Source: Fodinibius sp. Rm-B-1B1-1 (lineage in GTDB: Bacteria > Bacteroidota > Rhodothermia > Balneolales > Balneolaceae). From it: a stretch of 64,000 nucleotides of DNA. The stretch is taken from contig NZ_JBCFYD010000002.1 in NCBI RefSeq assembly GCF_038594945.1, positions 868,001-932,000 of the forward strand. The letters run 5' to 3'. Shown here in pieces: positions 17,903 through 26,761 of the stretch. The number at the start of each line of letters is the position of its first letter. Positions within the stretch are counted from its first letter, which is position 1. The notes beneath the pieces were generated by a model. The model made no database searches. It was given only the letters and a program-made list of their open reading frames with translations, and had not been told where the DNA came from. The position numbers and the translations under genes are program-made.

Positions 17903-18832
17903 TCAGCGCTTACCGGGATGATCAATGACCTCCGGTGGCCGCTTAAAAACTTTTCCTTCAGCATATATCCGTTCGGGAGGTACGCGTAAATCCCAAACAA
18001 TTTTAAACCAGGAAAGAACTTTAAGAGTATAGTGTGAGAAATCAAATTCCCACCAATAGAATCCCTGTCGTTCGGATGATGGAAATCGGTGATGGTTATT
18101 GTGCCAACCTTCACCAAGCGTTATAAGTGATATAAACCAGTTATTGCGACTGTCATCAGTCGTTTCGAAACGGCGTTTACCAAATACATGAGCAAGAGAA
18201 TTTACGGTAAAAGTTCCGTGGTAGAGCAGAACAGTGCTAATGATAAATCCATAAACCAATAGTTGAAAACCAGACGTACCCAGCGAAGGAAAATAGTAGT
18301 TGAGAAGTTCGCCTGCCACAAACGTTCCAATTGCCAGTTGAATAGGAGGGATCAGGTGATACTTGTTGAGAATTTTAAGTTCAGGTATTTTCTTTAAATC
18401 CTTTACCATATCGTAATTGGTATTCTTAAAACGGTTGCTAAGAATCCATCCCACGTGCGACCACCAAAAGCTGCGTTGTACCGGTGAGTGAACATCCTTT
18501 TCGGTATCGGCATGTTTATGATGATGCCTGTGATGGGCGGCCCACCATAAGGGACCTTTTTGTGCCGCTGAAGTGCCCAGCCATGCTAAGATAAATTGAA
18601 AGGGGCGGCTGGTTTTGAAGGTTCGGTGCGAAAAGTAACGATGAAAACCAGCGGTAATAGCAAACATGCGTACGACATAGGTGATCCCCAACGCTGCTAA
18701 GGCTGTCCAGCTAAATCCCGCCCAGTATACCAATCCTACTGCTAAATGCAGTAAAATAAACGGCAGTCCGCTAAGCCAGTTAATGTTATCAAGATCTTTG
18801 TCGTACTCTTCGGGAGTATATGGTGCTTCCAT
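17903..18832 (-). CDS. Acyl-CoA delta-9 fatty acid desaturase (membrane di-iron)
   Basis: Introduces a double bond into acyl chains, which tunes membrane fluidity. 309 residues. Three histidine boxes are present: HRYFSH (64-69), HHRHHHKHAD (100-109) and WHNNHH (243-248), with hydrophobic segments between them (about 22-58, 75-92, 165-210). The EGWHNNHHRFP form is that of stearoyl-CoA-type delta-9 desaturases. Electron donor not evident in the neighbourhood. Confidence 0.92.
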   Translation of the reverse strand: MEAPYTPEEYDKDLDNINWLSGLPFILLHLAVGLVYWAGFSWTALAALGITYVVRMFAITAGFHRYFSHRTFKTSRPFQFILAWLGTSAAQKGPLWWAAHHRHHHKHADTEKDVHSPVQRSFWWSHVGWILSNRFKNTNYDMVKDLKKIPELKILNKYHLIPPIQLAIGTFVAGELLNYYFPSLGTSGFQLLVYGFIISTVLLYHGTFTVNSLAHVFGKRRFETTDDSRNNWFISLITLGEGWHNNHHRFPSSERQGFYWWEFDFSHYTLKVLSWFKIVWDLRVPPERIYAEGKVFKRPPEVIDHPGKR

Positions 18833-18963
18833 TTATTGATTAAACTATTACATAGGTTCAAAAATCAGCCGGAAAATATAATAATTGTTATTGGGTAATG
18901 GAAAGATTGATCAAGAAGGAGTATTGATTGCGACAATGGAGCAGAACAGTCCAATTATTGTCC

Positions 18964-19006
18964 TAAAACAAAAAACCCTGTCAGAGTTCAGAACTCTAAC
19001 AGGGTT
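18964..19006 (-). terminator. Rho-independent terminator of the Ig-like lipoprotein gene
   Basis: Read on the minus strand, AACCCTGTTAGAGTT pairs with AACTCTGACAGGGTT (14 pairs, one mismatch, 3-nt loop) and is followed by TTTTTTGTTTT. It starts 27 bp past the stop at 19034. Confidence 0.9.
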
Positions 19007-19033
19007 GAAGGTAAAATTGTTAATTAGAATAGT

Positions 19034-20476
19034 TTAAAAACTTTTTCGACGAGTCCCTGATATCTCAGTATAGGTAGTAGTATTACCAGAGGGAGTTGTT
19101 ACTGAAATATTTATTGTTAAATCAGCAGGATCATTTGATTCTTCATCGGTATCTCGAATTGAAAAGTTGAATTCTGTAGCGCCTGGTCCCGGGAATAGGT
19201 GATTACCAAGTGTGAAATCAGCATCTCCTGTAACTTCCATACCTTCACCAGCCTCAACGGAAATCTGAGTACCCGCTGCCATTGGATTTCCATTCATATC
19301 AGTAACGGTATACGAAAACTTTTCTCCGCCGTTGGGATCCAGATCAAATGTAGTAGGAGTAGCACTTATTTGTGCCGCTCTTGTGGAGAAAACGACATTT
19401 ATTTCTTTAGAAATAGGGTTGTCATTTTCATCAACCGTAGTTGCCGTAACAGTTGAATAGCCGGGACGTCCGCCACTACCAGATATACCGTCATCGGGAC
19501 GAGGATCTCCGGAAATCATGTCAACGGTGACGATACCGTCCTCATTTGTTTCTCCCGAGCCCTGGATAACTCCACCGGTAGAGTTAAAGTAAACAACCGT
19601 GCCTGGTTTTACAGGATTTGAAAATTTATCTCCAACAATAACAGTAACAGGATTCCTTACCCCATTAATATCATAAGCTTCGAAATTGAACTTATCAGGA
19701 GAAATACTGAAGTGATCTGGATCTGGAAACCCCCCGTGAATAGCTACAAGAACAGGAGTAGATTTTATTGTTATGCCCAAGTCTTCTCGATCTACACTTG
19801 CTTGGACCTTAACAGGTCCGGCTACATTACCACTAAATAGGGAAGTTGTTGCTTCACCATTAGAATTTGTTGTAGCTGTTTTAGGAATAATTTCTTCTTC
19901 GCCCCCAGGTCCGGATAAAATTTCAAAATCAACATCTACCGCTCCATTTGCATTTAATGCCCGGCCTGCTGAGTCAACAACTTGGAAAGTGAATGCAGTA
20001 CTAATATTATCACCAGTTTCTTCTATAAAAATTGCTTGCTCTGATATACTTTCAAGGATAATAGCTGCCGGTCCTTCCGGTTCTCCGCCAACCTCATCGC
20101 CTCCACCATCACCACTACCATCTCCAGAACTATCTGTTGATTGTAATTCAATGACTAAATCATCAACATCAGTGTCTGGAGCAAGCTTAAAGTTTGTCGT
20201 TTGTGACTGATATCCCTGTTTGTCAATTTCCAACGTTACACTTACAGTTTCACTTCCGGGATCCACATCAAAAGAGAAATTTCCTGCAGAGTCGGTTGTA
20301 GCTGTTTGTTGAAGATTTTCGGGTTGGGTTAGTTCGACAATGGCCTTACTAATGGGGTTGCCAGAACTTTCTTCAATAACCTGTCCGGCAATAATAACTG
20401 TGTCACTGCCAGCGGTACAGGCCTGTAACATAAATACAATAATGATGGAGAAGAGGAGGTATAGGCGGTTCTGCAT
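19034..20476 (-). CDS. Surface lipoprotein with carboxypeptidase-regulatory and Ig-like domains
   Basis: 480 residues with lipobox MLQAC (Cys20). Residues about 30-112 form a carboxypeptidase regulatory-like beta-sandwich (IAGQVIEESSGNPISKAIVE). A Gly/Ser/Asp linker (about 115-130) follows, then several Big_1-like Ig domains with the alternating pattern of TNSNGEATTSLFSG and NEDGIVTVDMISGDP. This layout suits an exposed adhesive or structural protein. It has its own terminator and is divergent from the pilus locus, from which it is separated by 820 bp; a link is inference. Confidence 0.8.
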   Translation of the reverse strand: MQNRLYLLFSIIIVFMLQACTAGSDTVIIAGQVIEESSGNPISKAIVELTQPENLQQTATTDSAGNFSFDVDPGSETVSVTLEIDKQGYQSQTTNFKLAPDTDVDDLVIELQSTDSSGDGSGDGGGDEVGGEPEGPAAIILESISEQAIFIEETGDNISTAFTFQVVDSAGRALNANGAVDVDFEILSGPGGEEEIIPKTATTNSNGEATTSLFSGNVAGPVKVQASVDREDLGITIKSTPVLVAIHGGFPDPDHFSISPDKFNFEAYDINGVRNPVTVIVGDKFSNPVKPGTVVYFNSTGGVIQGSGETNEDGIVTVDMISGDPRPDDGISGSGGRPGYSTVTATTVDENDNPISKEINVVFSTRAAQISATPTTFDLDPNGGEKFSYTVTDMNGNPMAAGTQISVEAGEGMEVTGDADFTLGNHLFPGPGATEFNFSIRDTDEESNDPADLTINISVTTPSGNTTTYTEISGTRRKSF

Positions 20477-21299
20477 TGAACTGAGGGTTTTATAACTAAT
20501 TAGATGTTTTGCTCTTTATAAAAGAGATATCGTGACCAACGCAATTACTAATATTAAAAAATATTAATACTTTCCTTTCATTTTAAGGTAATAGGACCGT
20601 GTTGTCAACAGTATAATTTTCTTGGACCTTGGATACAATTAAAATCGTGGTCGTTGGTAAGACTTAGATATTTTAATATCAGACTCGAACTTCCGTGAGA
20701 TAATGACTTGTAGTATTTTAACTACTAAAAATCCATACTATCATCGCAAACGAAATGTGGCCTGCCTGTGCGGAGCCTTCTACAACATATTAGTTACCAT
20801 ATTACAAAAGTTTCGGTATAGGCAGGCAATCTCTTTTCAGGAACTTTAACCAGAAGATTGTTTTCAGACTTACAATGGTTAGCTAATTTTTAAGGGGGCC
20901 AATGACCTTTATTGTTTGTTCATTTGATCCAAGTTATAAACTCATAACCAATAAAGTTCTAAAAGGTTTATACCCAACAGTTATTTTGAATAAGGCCATA
21001 ATTTAATTAGCATAAAGCCGAAACTATTTAAAATATTAAAAATTTCTAATATTTAGCTTGCATTTCACTTAAGGTCCTGTAATATTTGAATTAGGAAATT
21101 TGAATATGGCTTAAGAAAAATTAACTTGAATGCTCTTTGGTTAAGAGTTAATCTTGTAAGGAATAAAAAAATTGTAACAAACGATTATTCGGGAACTCTT
21201 ATTGAGTGAACGAAAGGGAAAGTCATTCGGGGATGTTCGGGCGGCTTTTCAACAAAAGATCTAACTAATAAACAATCATCTAACAAATAGGTAATAACT
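20477..21299. other. Long AT-rich intergenic region before the pilin gene
   Basis: About 820 bp without a convincing gene, between divergent lipoprotein and pilin genes. It holds an 8-bp inverted pair GCCTGCCT (about 20762) and AGGCAGGC (about 20822), plus several short inverted A/T tracts. The pilin leader upstream of 21300 presumably carries its promoter, but no clear -33/-7 pair was identified. A 48-codon frame at 20703-20849 has no recognisable content. Confidence 0.5.
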
Positions 21300-21737
21300 A
21301 TGGGACAACAACAACTTTTACTCGTAATACTCGTGACGATTATCGTAGGTATCGCTACGGTAGTGGCTATTAACACTTTCTCAAGTGCCAGCGACAGCGC
21401 TAATGTAGATGCTGCTCGTCAGGATATACTATCAATGGCATCAACTGCTCAAGGATGGTATATGAAACCAGCCATGATGGGTGGTGGAGGACAGGACTTT
21501 ACTAATACTAATGGAGATCAAATTGAAATTGACGATATTTGTCAAGGAACTGTTGATGGTACTGATTGTGTAACTGAAAATGGAACCTATTCGATACAAT
21601 CAAGAAGTACAGATGAATTTGAAATTCAAGGCACCCCATCAACAGCTGGAGGAACTTTAACTGCGTTTATAGTTCCAGATAATATTCTCCAAACCAGTGG
21701 CGGGTCTGAAGGTATAGCATATACGGCTGGTTCCTAA
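21300..21737 (+). CDS. Type IV pilin-like major subunit with minimal leader
   Basis: 145 residues. The N-terminus is MG, then QQQ, then an unbroken hydrophobic helix (LLLVILVTIIVGIATVVAINTF), like a class III signal peptide cut after Gly2. The Phe+1 and Glu+5 of canonical pilins are absent. After the helix comes a polar globular part of about 115 residues with two Cys (DICQG, TDCVTE) that could form a disulfide loop, and Gly/Ser/Thr-rich segments. It is the first gene of the pilus cluster, followed at once by a strong terminator, as expected for an abundant subunit. Assignment rests on helix form and context. Confidence 0.75.
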   Translation: MGQQQLLLVILVTIIVGIATVVAINTFSSASDSANVDAARQDILSMASTAQGWYMKPAMMGGGGQDFTNTNGDQIEIDDICQGTVDGTDCVTENGTYSIQSRSTDEFEIQGTPSTAGGTLTAFIVPDNILQTSGGSEGIAYTAGS

Positions 21738-21757
21738 TAGATCCATATATTTTATAT

Positions 21758-21790
21758 AAAAAGGCTCCAATTTATTTGGAGCCTTTTTTA
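21758..21790 (+). terminator. Terminator directly after the pilin gene
   Basis: 13-bp stem AAAAAGGCTCCAA (21758-21770) with TTGGAGCCTTTTT (21776-21788), 5-nt loop, and a T-run built into the 3' arm. It separates the pilin transcript from the machinery genes or lowers their read-through. Confidence 0.9.
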
Positions 21791-21825
21791 TTTAATATTA
21801 TCCCTAAGCTTTATTAAATGTATTG

Positions 21826-23313
21826 ATGGTATTTCGCATCGCTTTATTTGCGGTTCTTCTCGTACCTATACTGACGCCGGTCATTTACTTTTCTGACTTA
21901 ATGTTTCTCTATAATGAGAAACGAATACTACAGTTGACTATACTTATATTTATTGGAGTATTGACAGCTTTTGTATCCAAGGAACAATTGAAGAAAACAC
22001 TTCGCCAATTACCTAATTACTTTTGGATAATCTTTTTATGCATATTGTTATTGGCGTTTATTTCAACACTATTTTCGTCTTCCCCTTTTTATGGTGCTGT
22101 TGAAATAAGTTTATTGTTAATGGTAATTTGGGTTGCTCTAATAACTGCTCATGTAACCCAAAACTACTATTATGGGAAGTATATGGTAGTCTCAGCAGCT
22201 TGTATTGTTGTTTTTCTCTATGTGCTTAAATTTAGTATTGGGTATACATTTTTTATGTCTGGCTACGAAAGTTTTCCCCTTTGGCCTGCATCAGGTATTA
22301 AAGGAGGTATTACAGGATTTGTAAACATCCGTTTTTTTAACCAAGTGCAAGCCTTCACGCTTCCTTTATTAATTGGAGGAGGTCTGGTAATGATGCCCAA
22401 AAAAAGAACTGCTGGAATTTTCTGTTTTTTGCTTACTGTAATTTGGTGGATGCTATTGATACAGTCGGCTGGTCGTGGCATTATGTTAAGCTCTTTATCA
22501 GCAGCTTTGGTTTCATTGTTTTTTTTAAAAAAACATATACACCGTTGGATATGGTACTTCTTAGGAACACTTTTGCTAGGATACCTTTTGAAGGTCATCC
22601 TATTTGACATTATTCCTATTGATACCAGTTCAGCCAAATCTATGGTCAGAGGGGGCAGTCCCAGATTGACATTATGGCCCCAAACTTTTTTTTCGTCCTT
22701 AGAACAGCCAATTTTTGGCCATGGGCCCATGTCATTCGCACAAATACATACCGGCTTTACACCAAGTCATCCCCATAACTCTATACTACAACTATTGTAT
22801 GAATTGGGATATCCAGCTACAATAGGCGTATTAATAGTAGCCGGTATGGGATTTAAAACGTGGATATTACAAACTAAAAAGAACTTAAAAGTAAAATCAG
22901 ATATTTTAGATGATACTGCAATTATCAAAGTTTCCTTAACAACATCAGTTTTAGCAGGTTTATGTTATAGCTTAGTTAGTGGGGTAATAGTAATGCCTTT
23001 GAGCCAATTATGGCTGGCTTTGGTTTTTGGTACAGTCTTGGGTTTATACAACAAAGGAAAGTCTGAACAAGATATATATATATCTATTAATACCTTTTAT
23101 GTATATGCTTCAAAGTTATTTATAATTATTGCCGCGATTGTATTAGCATCTGTTTTAATTCGAGATATACCAACTTTGCGAGAAAATGAAAAAAGATTTG
23201 TAAAAGAAACGGACAGACACGTTTTTAGGCCTCGCTTTTGGCAACAGGGGAAAATAGGTTTCGAAAAACTTGATACAATAGAACTCAAGCAAACCGAAAA
23301 ATCCAATTTGTAA
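21826..23313 (+). CDS. O-antigen ligase/Wzy-C family membrane protein, candidate pilin glycosyltransferase
   Basis: 495 residues with about 11 to 12 hydrophobic segments. A large loop carries SHPHNSILQLLYELGYPA (about residues 311-328), the signature His loop of the Wzy_C superfamily, which includes WaaL ligase, Wzy polymerase and PglL/PilO oligosaccharyltransferases. Its position between pilin and PilC favours a pilin-modifying role; that is inference, as no glycan-synthesis genes adjoin. ATG at 21826 preferred over a TTG one codon earlier. The C-terminal 40 residues are basic and soluble. Confidence 0.75.
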   Translation: MVFRIALFAVLLVPILTPVIYFSDLMFLYNEKRILQLTILIFIGVLTAFVSKEQLKKTLRQLPNYFWIIFLCILLLAFISTLFSSSPFYGAVEISLLLMVIWVALITAHVTQNYYYGKYMVVSAACIVVFLYVLKFSIGYTFFMSGYESFPLWPASGIKGGITGFVNIRFFNQVQAFTLPLLIGGGLVMMPKKRTAGIFCFLLTVIWWMLLIQSAGRGIMLSSLSAALVSLFFLKKHIHRWIWYFLGTLLLGYLLKVILFDIIPIDTSSAKSMVRGGSPRLTLWPQTFFSSLEQPIFGHGPMSFAQIHTGFTPSHPHNSILQLLYELGYPATIGVLIVAGMGFKTWILQTKKNLKVKSDILDDTAIIKVSLTTSVLAGLCYSLVSGVIVMPLSQLWLALVFGTVLGLYNKGKSEQDIYISINTFYVYASKLFIIIAAIVLASVLIRDIPTLRENEKRFVKETDRHVFRPRFWQQGKIGFEKLDTIELKQTEKSNL

Positions 23314-23382
23314 CAAACCCAAGTTTTACTGATCATTGTTAGAGTAACATCATCTACTATCAAATTATAAGTAACAGGGATT

Positions 23383-24726
23383 ATGCCGGAGTTTAGATTA
23401 CGAGCTATTTCGCCACAGGGCAAGATGATCAAATCGGAGTTTGAGGCGGGGAGTAAAAAAGAAGCTGAGCAGCGGGTAGAAAAACTGGCTCGAAAAAACG
23501 GTTTCAAGGTTAAAGGGATTGACAAAAAAGAAACCTACCAGTACAAAGTACAGAAAGGAACCAAAGATCCGGTTACGGGAGAACAGGAGGCTTATTCTAA
23601 AGAGGAGGTTGAAAAAGCATTAGTCAAGTTGGGCTATAAGGTCATCCGCATCAACAAAAAGTGGTTTGACTTTAAGGGAGGAGTCCCCCAAAAAGAAGTA
23701 GTGACTTTTATTAGTCTAAGTGCCGATCTCTTAGAGCAGCAGCTGAGCTTTGATGAGATTTTGGAACTACTTCATGAGGATACGACCAACGCGCGTATGA
23801 AAGAGACCATAGCTACCATTCAGAAAGATCTAAAAGATGGCAAGGAAGGGGATGAGGTGTATAGCAAGCATGAAGATGTGTTTGGGGAATTTGCTTCCTA
23901 TATGTTAAGTGTAGCCTCAACCAGTGGTAATATGGCCCAGGTATTTCGAAGCACTGCTAAATTTTTGGAACGCGACGCAGAATTTAAAAGTAATCTGCGT
24001 CGATCACTACTTATGCCGGCCATAACCGTTGTAGCCACAATTGGTGTAATCCTTTTTTATGTGGGTTACATCTTTCCCGCTACTGCTGAAGCGTTTGTAG
24101 AGATGGATATCCAGCTTCCGCCTATGACAGCTGCAACACTGGAGATGAGTTATTGGTTGCAAGACAACTGGCTTATCTTAACTTTGGCCCATATAATTCC
24201 CATTGCAGGGGCGTGGTATTGGCTGACTCAAACCAGGAAGGGACAGCTTTGGAAGGATAAAAACATTATTAAACTTCCAGTTATTGGTGATCTAATACAC
24301 AAAACCAGTATCGAAATTTTTGCCCGTGTTTTTTATACCCTATATAGTGGATCGGGACAAAATATTGAGGTCATCAAAGTGGCTGCCGAAGCCTGTCGTA
24401 ATAAGTACATGGAGAAACAGATTAAAGAGGTGGCTATTAAGATGATGTTAAGCGAGGGGGCAGGCCTTATTGAATCGCTGAAAGCTACTGGCGTGTTTAC
24501 CGATACAGCTATCAGCCGTTTTAAGCTTGGGGCTGAGTCGGGAGCATTAAAACAAAATGCCAAGCAACTTGCTCAATACTACGAAACCCAAACAACCTAT
24601 AAAATGGATACCATTGTGGATATGATTAGTCTGGGCGTAAATATCTTTATTATGATCGCGTTGATTGCTATTACCATTGTATCCGCTGAGTCTGCATTAA
24701 TACAACCCAACTCGGGTGGTATGTAG
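23383..24726 (+). CDS. pilC: Type IV pilus inner-membrane platform protein (PilC/GspF)
   Basis: 447 residues. Two T2SSF helical repeats, one at about 110-225 and one at about 310-420, frame the usual hydrophobic segments at about 210-230, 260-280 and 420-440. In front lies an unusual N-terminus with two successive copies of the small strand-helix domain (about 3-46 and 51-96): FRLRAISPQGK and KKEAEQRVEKLARKNGFKVKGI, then YQYKVQKGTKD and KEEVEKALVKLGYKVIRI. Only one copy is normal. PilC couples the ATPases to the pilus base in the inner membrane. Its partner PilB follows after 170 bp. Confidence 0.9.
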   Translation: MPEFRLRAISPQGKMIKSEFEAGSKKEAEQRVEKLARKNGFKVKGIDKKETYQYKVQKGTKDPVTGEQEAYSKEEVEKALVKLGYKVIRINKKWFDFKGGVPQKEVVTFISLSADLLEQQLSFDEILELLHEDTTNARMKETIATIQKDLKDGKEGDEVYSKHEDVFGEFASYMLSVASTSGNMAQVFRSTAKFLERDAEFKSNLRRSLLMPAITVVATIGVILFYVGYIFPATAEAFVEMDIQLPPMTAATLEMSYWLQDNWLILTLAHIIPIAGAWYWLTQTRKGQLWKDKNIIKLPVIGDLIHKTSIEIFARVFYTLYSGSGQNIEVIKVAAEACRNKYMEKQIKEVAIKMMLSEGAGLIESLKATGVFTDTAISRFKLGAESGALKQNAKQLAQYYETQTTYKMDTIVDMISLGVNIFIMIALIAITIVSAESALIQPNSGGM

Positions 24727-24846
24727 GTGAATAGTAATAGTATATTTACTTGGTGACCGTATAATAGTTTGGTAATGAGGCCTGAAAACTAATAATGAAT
24801 GCCACAATATTTTACTTACATTTCTTATACGAAAATGTATATTGTG

Positions 24847-24863
24847 GAACATTCACAATGTTC
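24847..24863. promoter_or_regulatory. 17-bp palindrome upstream of pilB (operator candidate)
   Basis: GAACATT-CAC-AATGTTC is a perfect 7-bp inverted repeat with a 3-nt spacer, 33 bp before the pilB ATG. Its size and position are typical for a dimeric transcription factor site. No regulator gene is seen next to it. Confidence 0.4.
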
Positions 24864-24896
24864 ATAACTGATTTCTGAGTTAACTGTTGGCTTTTA

Positions 24897-26669
24897 ATGG
24901 GAAAAGTGAATACACGTAGACATATTGGTAATATTCTGGTGAACCGGGATATTATTACTGAGGATCAGCTTCACGAGGCCATGGCGATATTACGTGAAGA
25001 ACCTGATTCTTCGAACCGGCGATTAGGACAAATTTTGTATCAGGATTTAGGCATCGATCGCCATCAGGTGATGAGTGAGATTGCCTCAATCTACGCTTTT
25101 GAAGAAGTCTTCACAGATCAGGATTCGGTAGATGATGAGGCTATTGAAGAAATTAAGTCTCACATTGATGAACTACCTACCGAGGTTATCGATGAGCTGG
25201 TTCATCAAAAGGCAGTGCCACTGCGGCAAAATCAAAATACGTTGACTATCGCAGCTGCGGACCCCTCCGACCCAACGCTTTCCAATATTGTCTCTAAGCT
25301 TAATTTCAAACAACATCACATTGTATACTGCCGTTATGAGCTTGTAGAACAAATTTTGACGCAAGTTTATGAGCAGAAAAATGAGTTTTTGGATCTCCTT
25401 GAAGAGATTGAATATGAAGAACCAGATCTTCAGGAAGAAGCCGAAGAAATTAACGAAGAAGAAATTGATGCTGAAATTAACCAGAGCATGCTTAACTCTC
25501 TGGTTGAAGGGTTTTTGGTTGAGGGGGTTCGGAAAGGGGTCAGTGATATCCACATTGTACCATGCGGACCAACTTCTACCGATATCCGATTTCGGATTGA
25601 TGGTAAATTACAGCTCTGGCATCAACAGAATAATGTGAAGCCGGAAGCGATATCGGCAGTTGTGAAAGATAAAACCAGGAACGTAGACCGTTTTGAGCGA
25701 GATGCTTCGCAAGATGGTTTTATCCAGCGGCAAGTGGATGGTCATAACATTCGGTATCGTGTTTCTATTATGCCAATGGTAGGGGCGCAGTTCGATCGCA
25801 AGTTTGAGTCCATCGTTATACGTATTCTTGATGATCGCGAAGTAATTACCGACCTGAATGTGTTGGGCCTCCAGAAAAAGGCAAAAGAAGATTTTGTTAA
25901 AGCTATTGAAAAGCCATCAGGTATCGTTATTGTAACAGGACCTACCGGGAGTGGTAAGTCGACGACATTGGTTGCAGCGCTTTACTATGTAATTACGCCT
26001 GAAGTAAACGTACTTACGGTAGAGGAACCTGTAGAATATCTTATTGAAGGAGCGAGACAGCTTAAAATAAGCAACCATATGACTTTCGATTTGGCCATGC
26101 GGGGAATTTTGCGTCACGATCCGGATATTGTGTTGGTAGGAGAGATTCGAGACCTTAAAACTGCTGAAATTGCTATTAAGCTGGCTAATACCGGTCACTT
26201 AACATTTTCAACCCTACACACTAATGATGCACCCAGTGCCATCTCTCGACTCTATAAGATGGGGGTCGAAACATTTTTGATTGCCAATGCGGTTAACTTA
26301 ATTATGGCGCAGCGTCTTATTCGAACATTGTGTAAGAATTGTAAAGAAGAATATCGTCCACATATTGAAACTGCCAAGGGCATTGGTTTTACCGAAGAAG
26401 AGTATGAAGAGACAACTTTTTATAAGGCCGTTGGGTGTGATGAGTGCACAAATGGTTATAAAGGACGAACGGCTATTATGGAAGCGCTCTATTTTGATAA
26501 AGAAATAAGAAAAATGATTTTGGAATCTGGTGATGAAATTGATGAAGTAGCTATTAAAGAATATGCCATGAGTCAGGGGATGTTGAGTTTACGAGGTTCT
26601 GGCAGGGAGCGTATTAAAAATGGATTAACAACCATTGAAGAAATTGCAGCAATTACAATCGAAGATTAA
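24897..26669 (+). CDS. pilB: Pilus assembly ATPase (PilB/GspE)
   Basis: 590 residues. An N-terminal MshEN/GspE_N domain (RRHIGNILVNRDIITEDQL onward, about 1-150) can bind c-di-GMP in some relatives. The ATPase core has Walker A GPTGSGKST (348-356), an Asp-box with EEPVEY, Walker B DIVLVGEIRD (about 409-418) and His box TGHLTFSTLHTND. The tetracysteine zinc motif is Cys479, Cys482, Cys514 and Cys517. It powers pilus extension. A His/Asp/Glu-rich acidic linker (about 155-190) lies between the domains. Confidence 0.94.
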   Translation: MGKVNTRRHIGNILVNRDIITEDQLHEAMAILREEPDSSNRRLGQILYQDLGIDRHQVMSEIASIYAFEEVFTDQDSVDDEAIEEIKSHIDELPTEVIDELVHQKAVPLRQNQNTLTIAAADPSDPTLSNIVSKLNFKQHHIVYCRYELVEQILTQVYEQKNEFLDLLEEIEYEEPDLQEEAEEINEEEIDAEINQSMLNSLVEGFLVEGVRKGVSDIHIVPCGPTSTDIRFRIDGKLQLWHQQNNVKPEAISAVVKDKTRNVDRFERDASQDGFIQRQVDGHNIRYRVSIMPMVGAQFDRKFESIVIRILDDREVITDLNVLGLQKKAKEDFVKAIEKPSGIVIVTGPTGSGKSTTLVAALYYVITPEVNVLTVEEPVEYLIEGARQLKISNHMTFDLAMRGILRHDPDIVLVGEIRDLKTAEIAIKLANTGHLTFSTLHTNDAPSAISRLYKMGVETFLIANAVNLIMAQRLIRTLCKNCKEEYRPHIETAKGIGFTEEEYEETTFYKAVGCDECTNGYKGRTAIMEALYFDKEIRKMILESGDEIDEVAIKEYAMSQGMLSLRGSGRERIKNGLTTIEEIAAITIED

Positions 26670-26761
26670 AAAACTCTTAGACGTTTAGGGTAAAAACAAA
26701 TAATCCTTAATATTATTGATGTCCGAAAAGGGGTAGTATAAGTTAAATTTGGAGAAAAGTT

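Noticed and set aside
20703-20849. 48-codon frame starting MTCSILTTKNPYY
   Set aside because: No recognisable family, no ribosome binding site and Cys/aromatic-rich composition typical of chance translation; overlaps an inverted repeat.
24842-24858. Possible Crp-like site (TGTGGAACATTCACA) upstream of pilB
   Set aside because: Spacing of the half sites is one base short of the Crp consensus, and the symmetric centre is better explained by the GAACATT palindrome.
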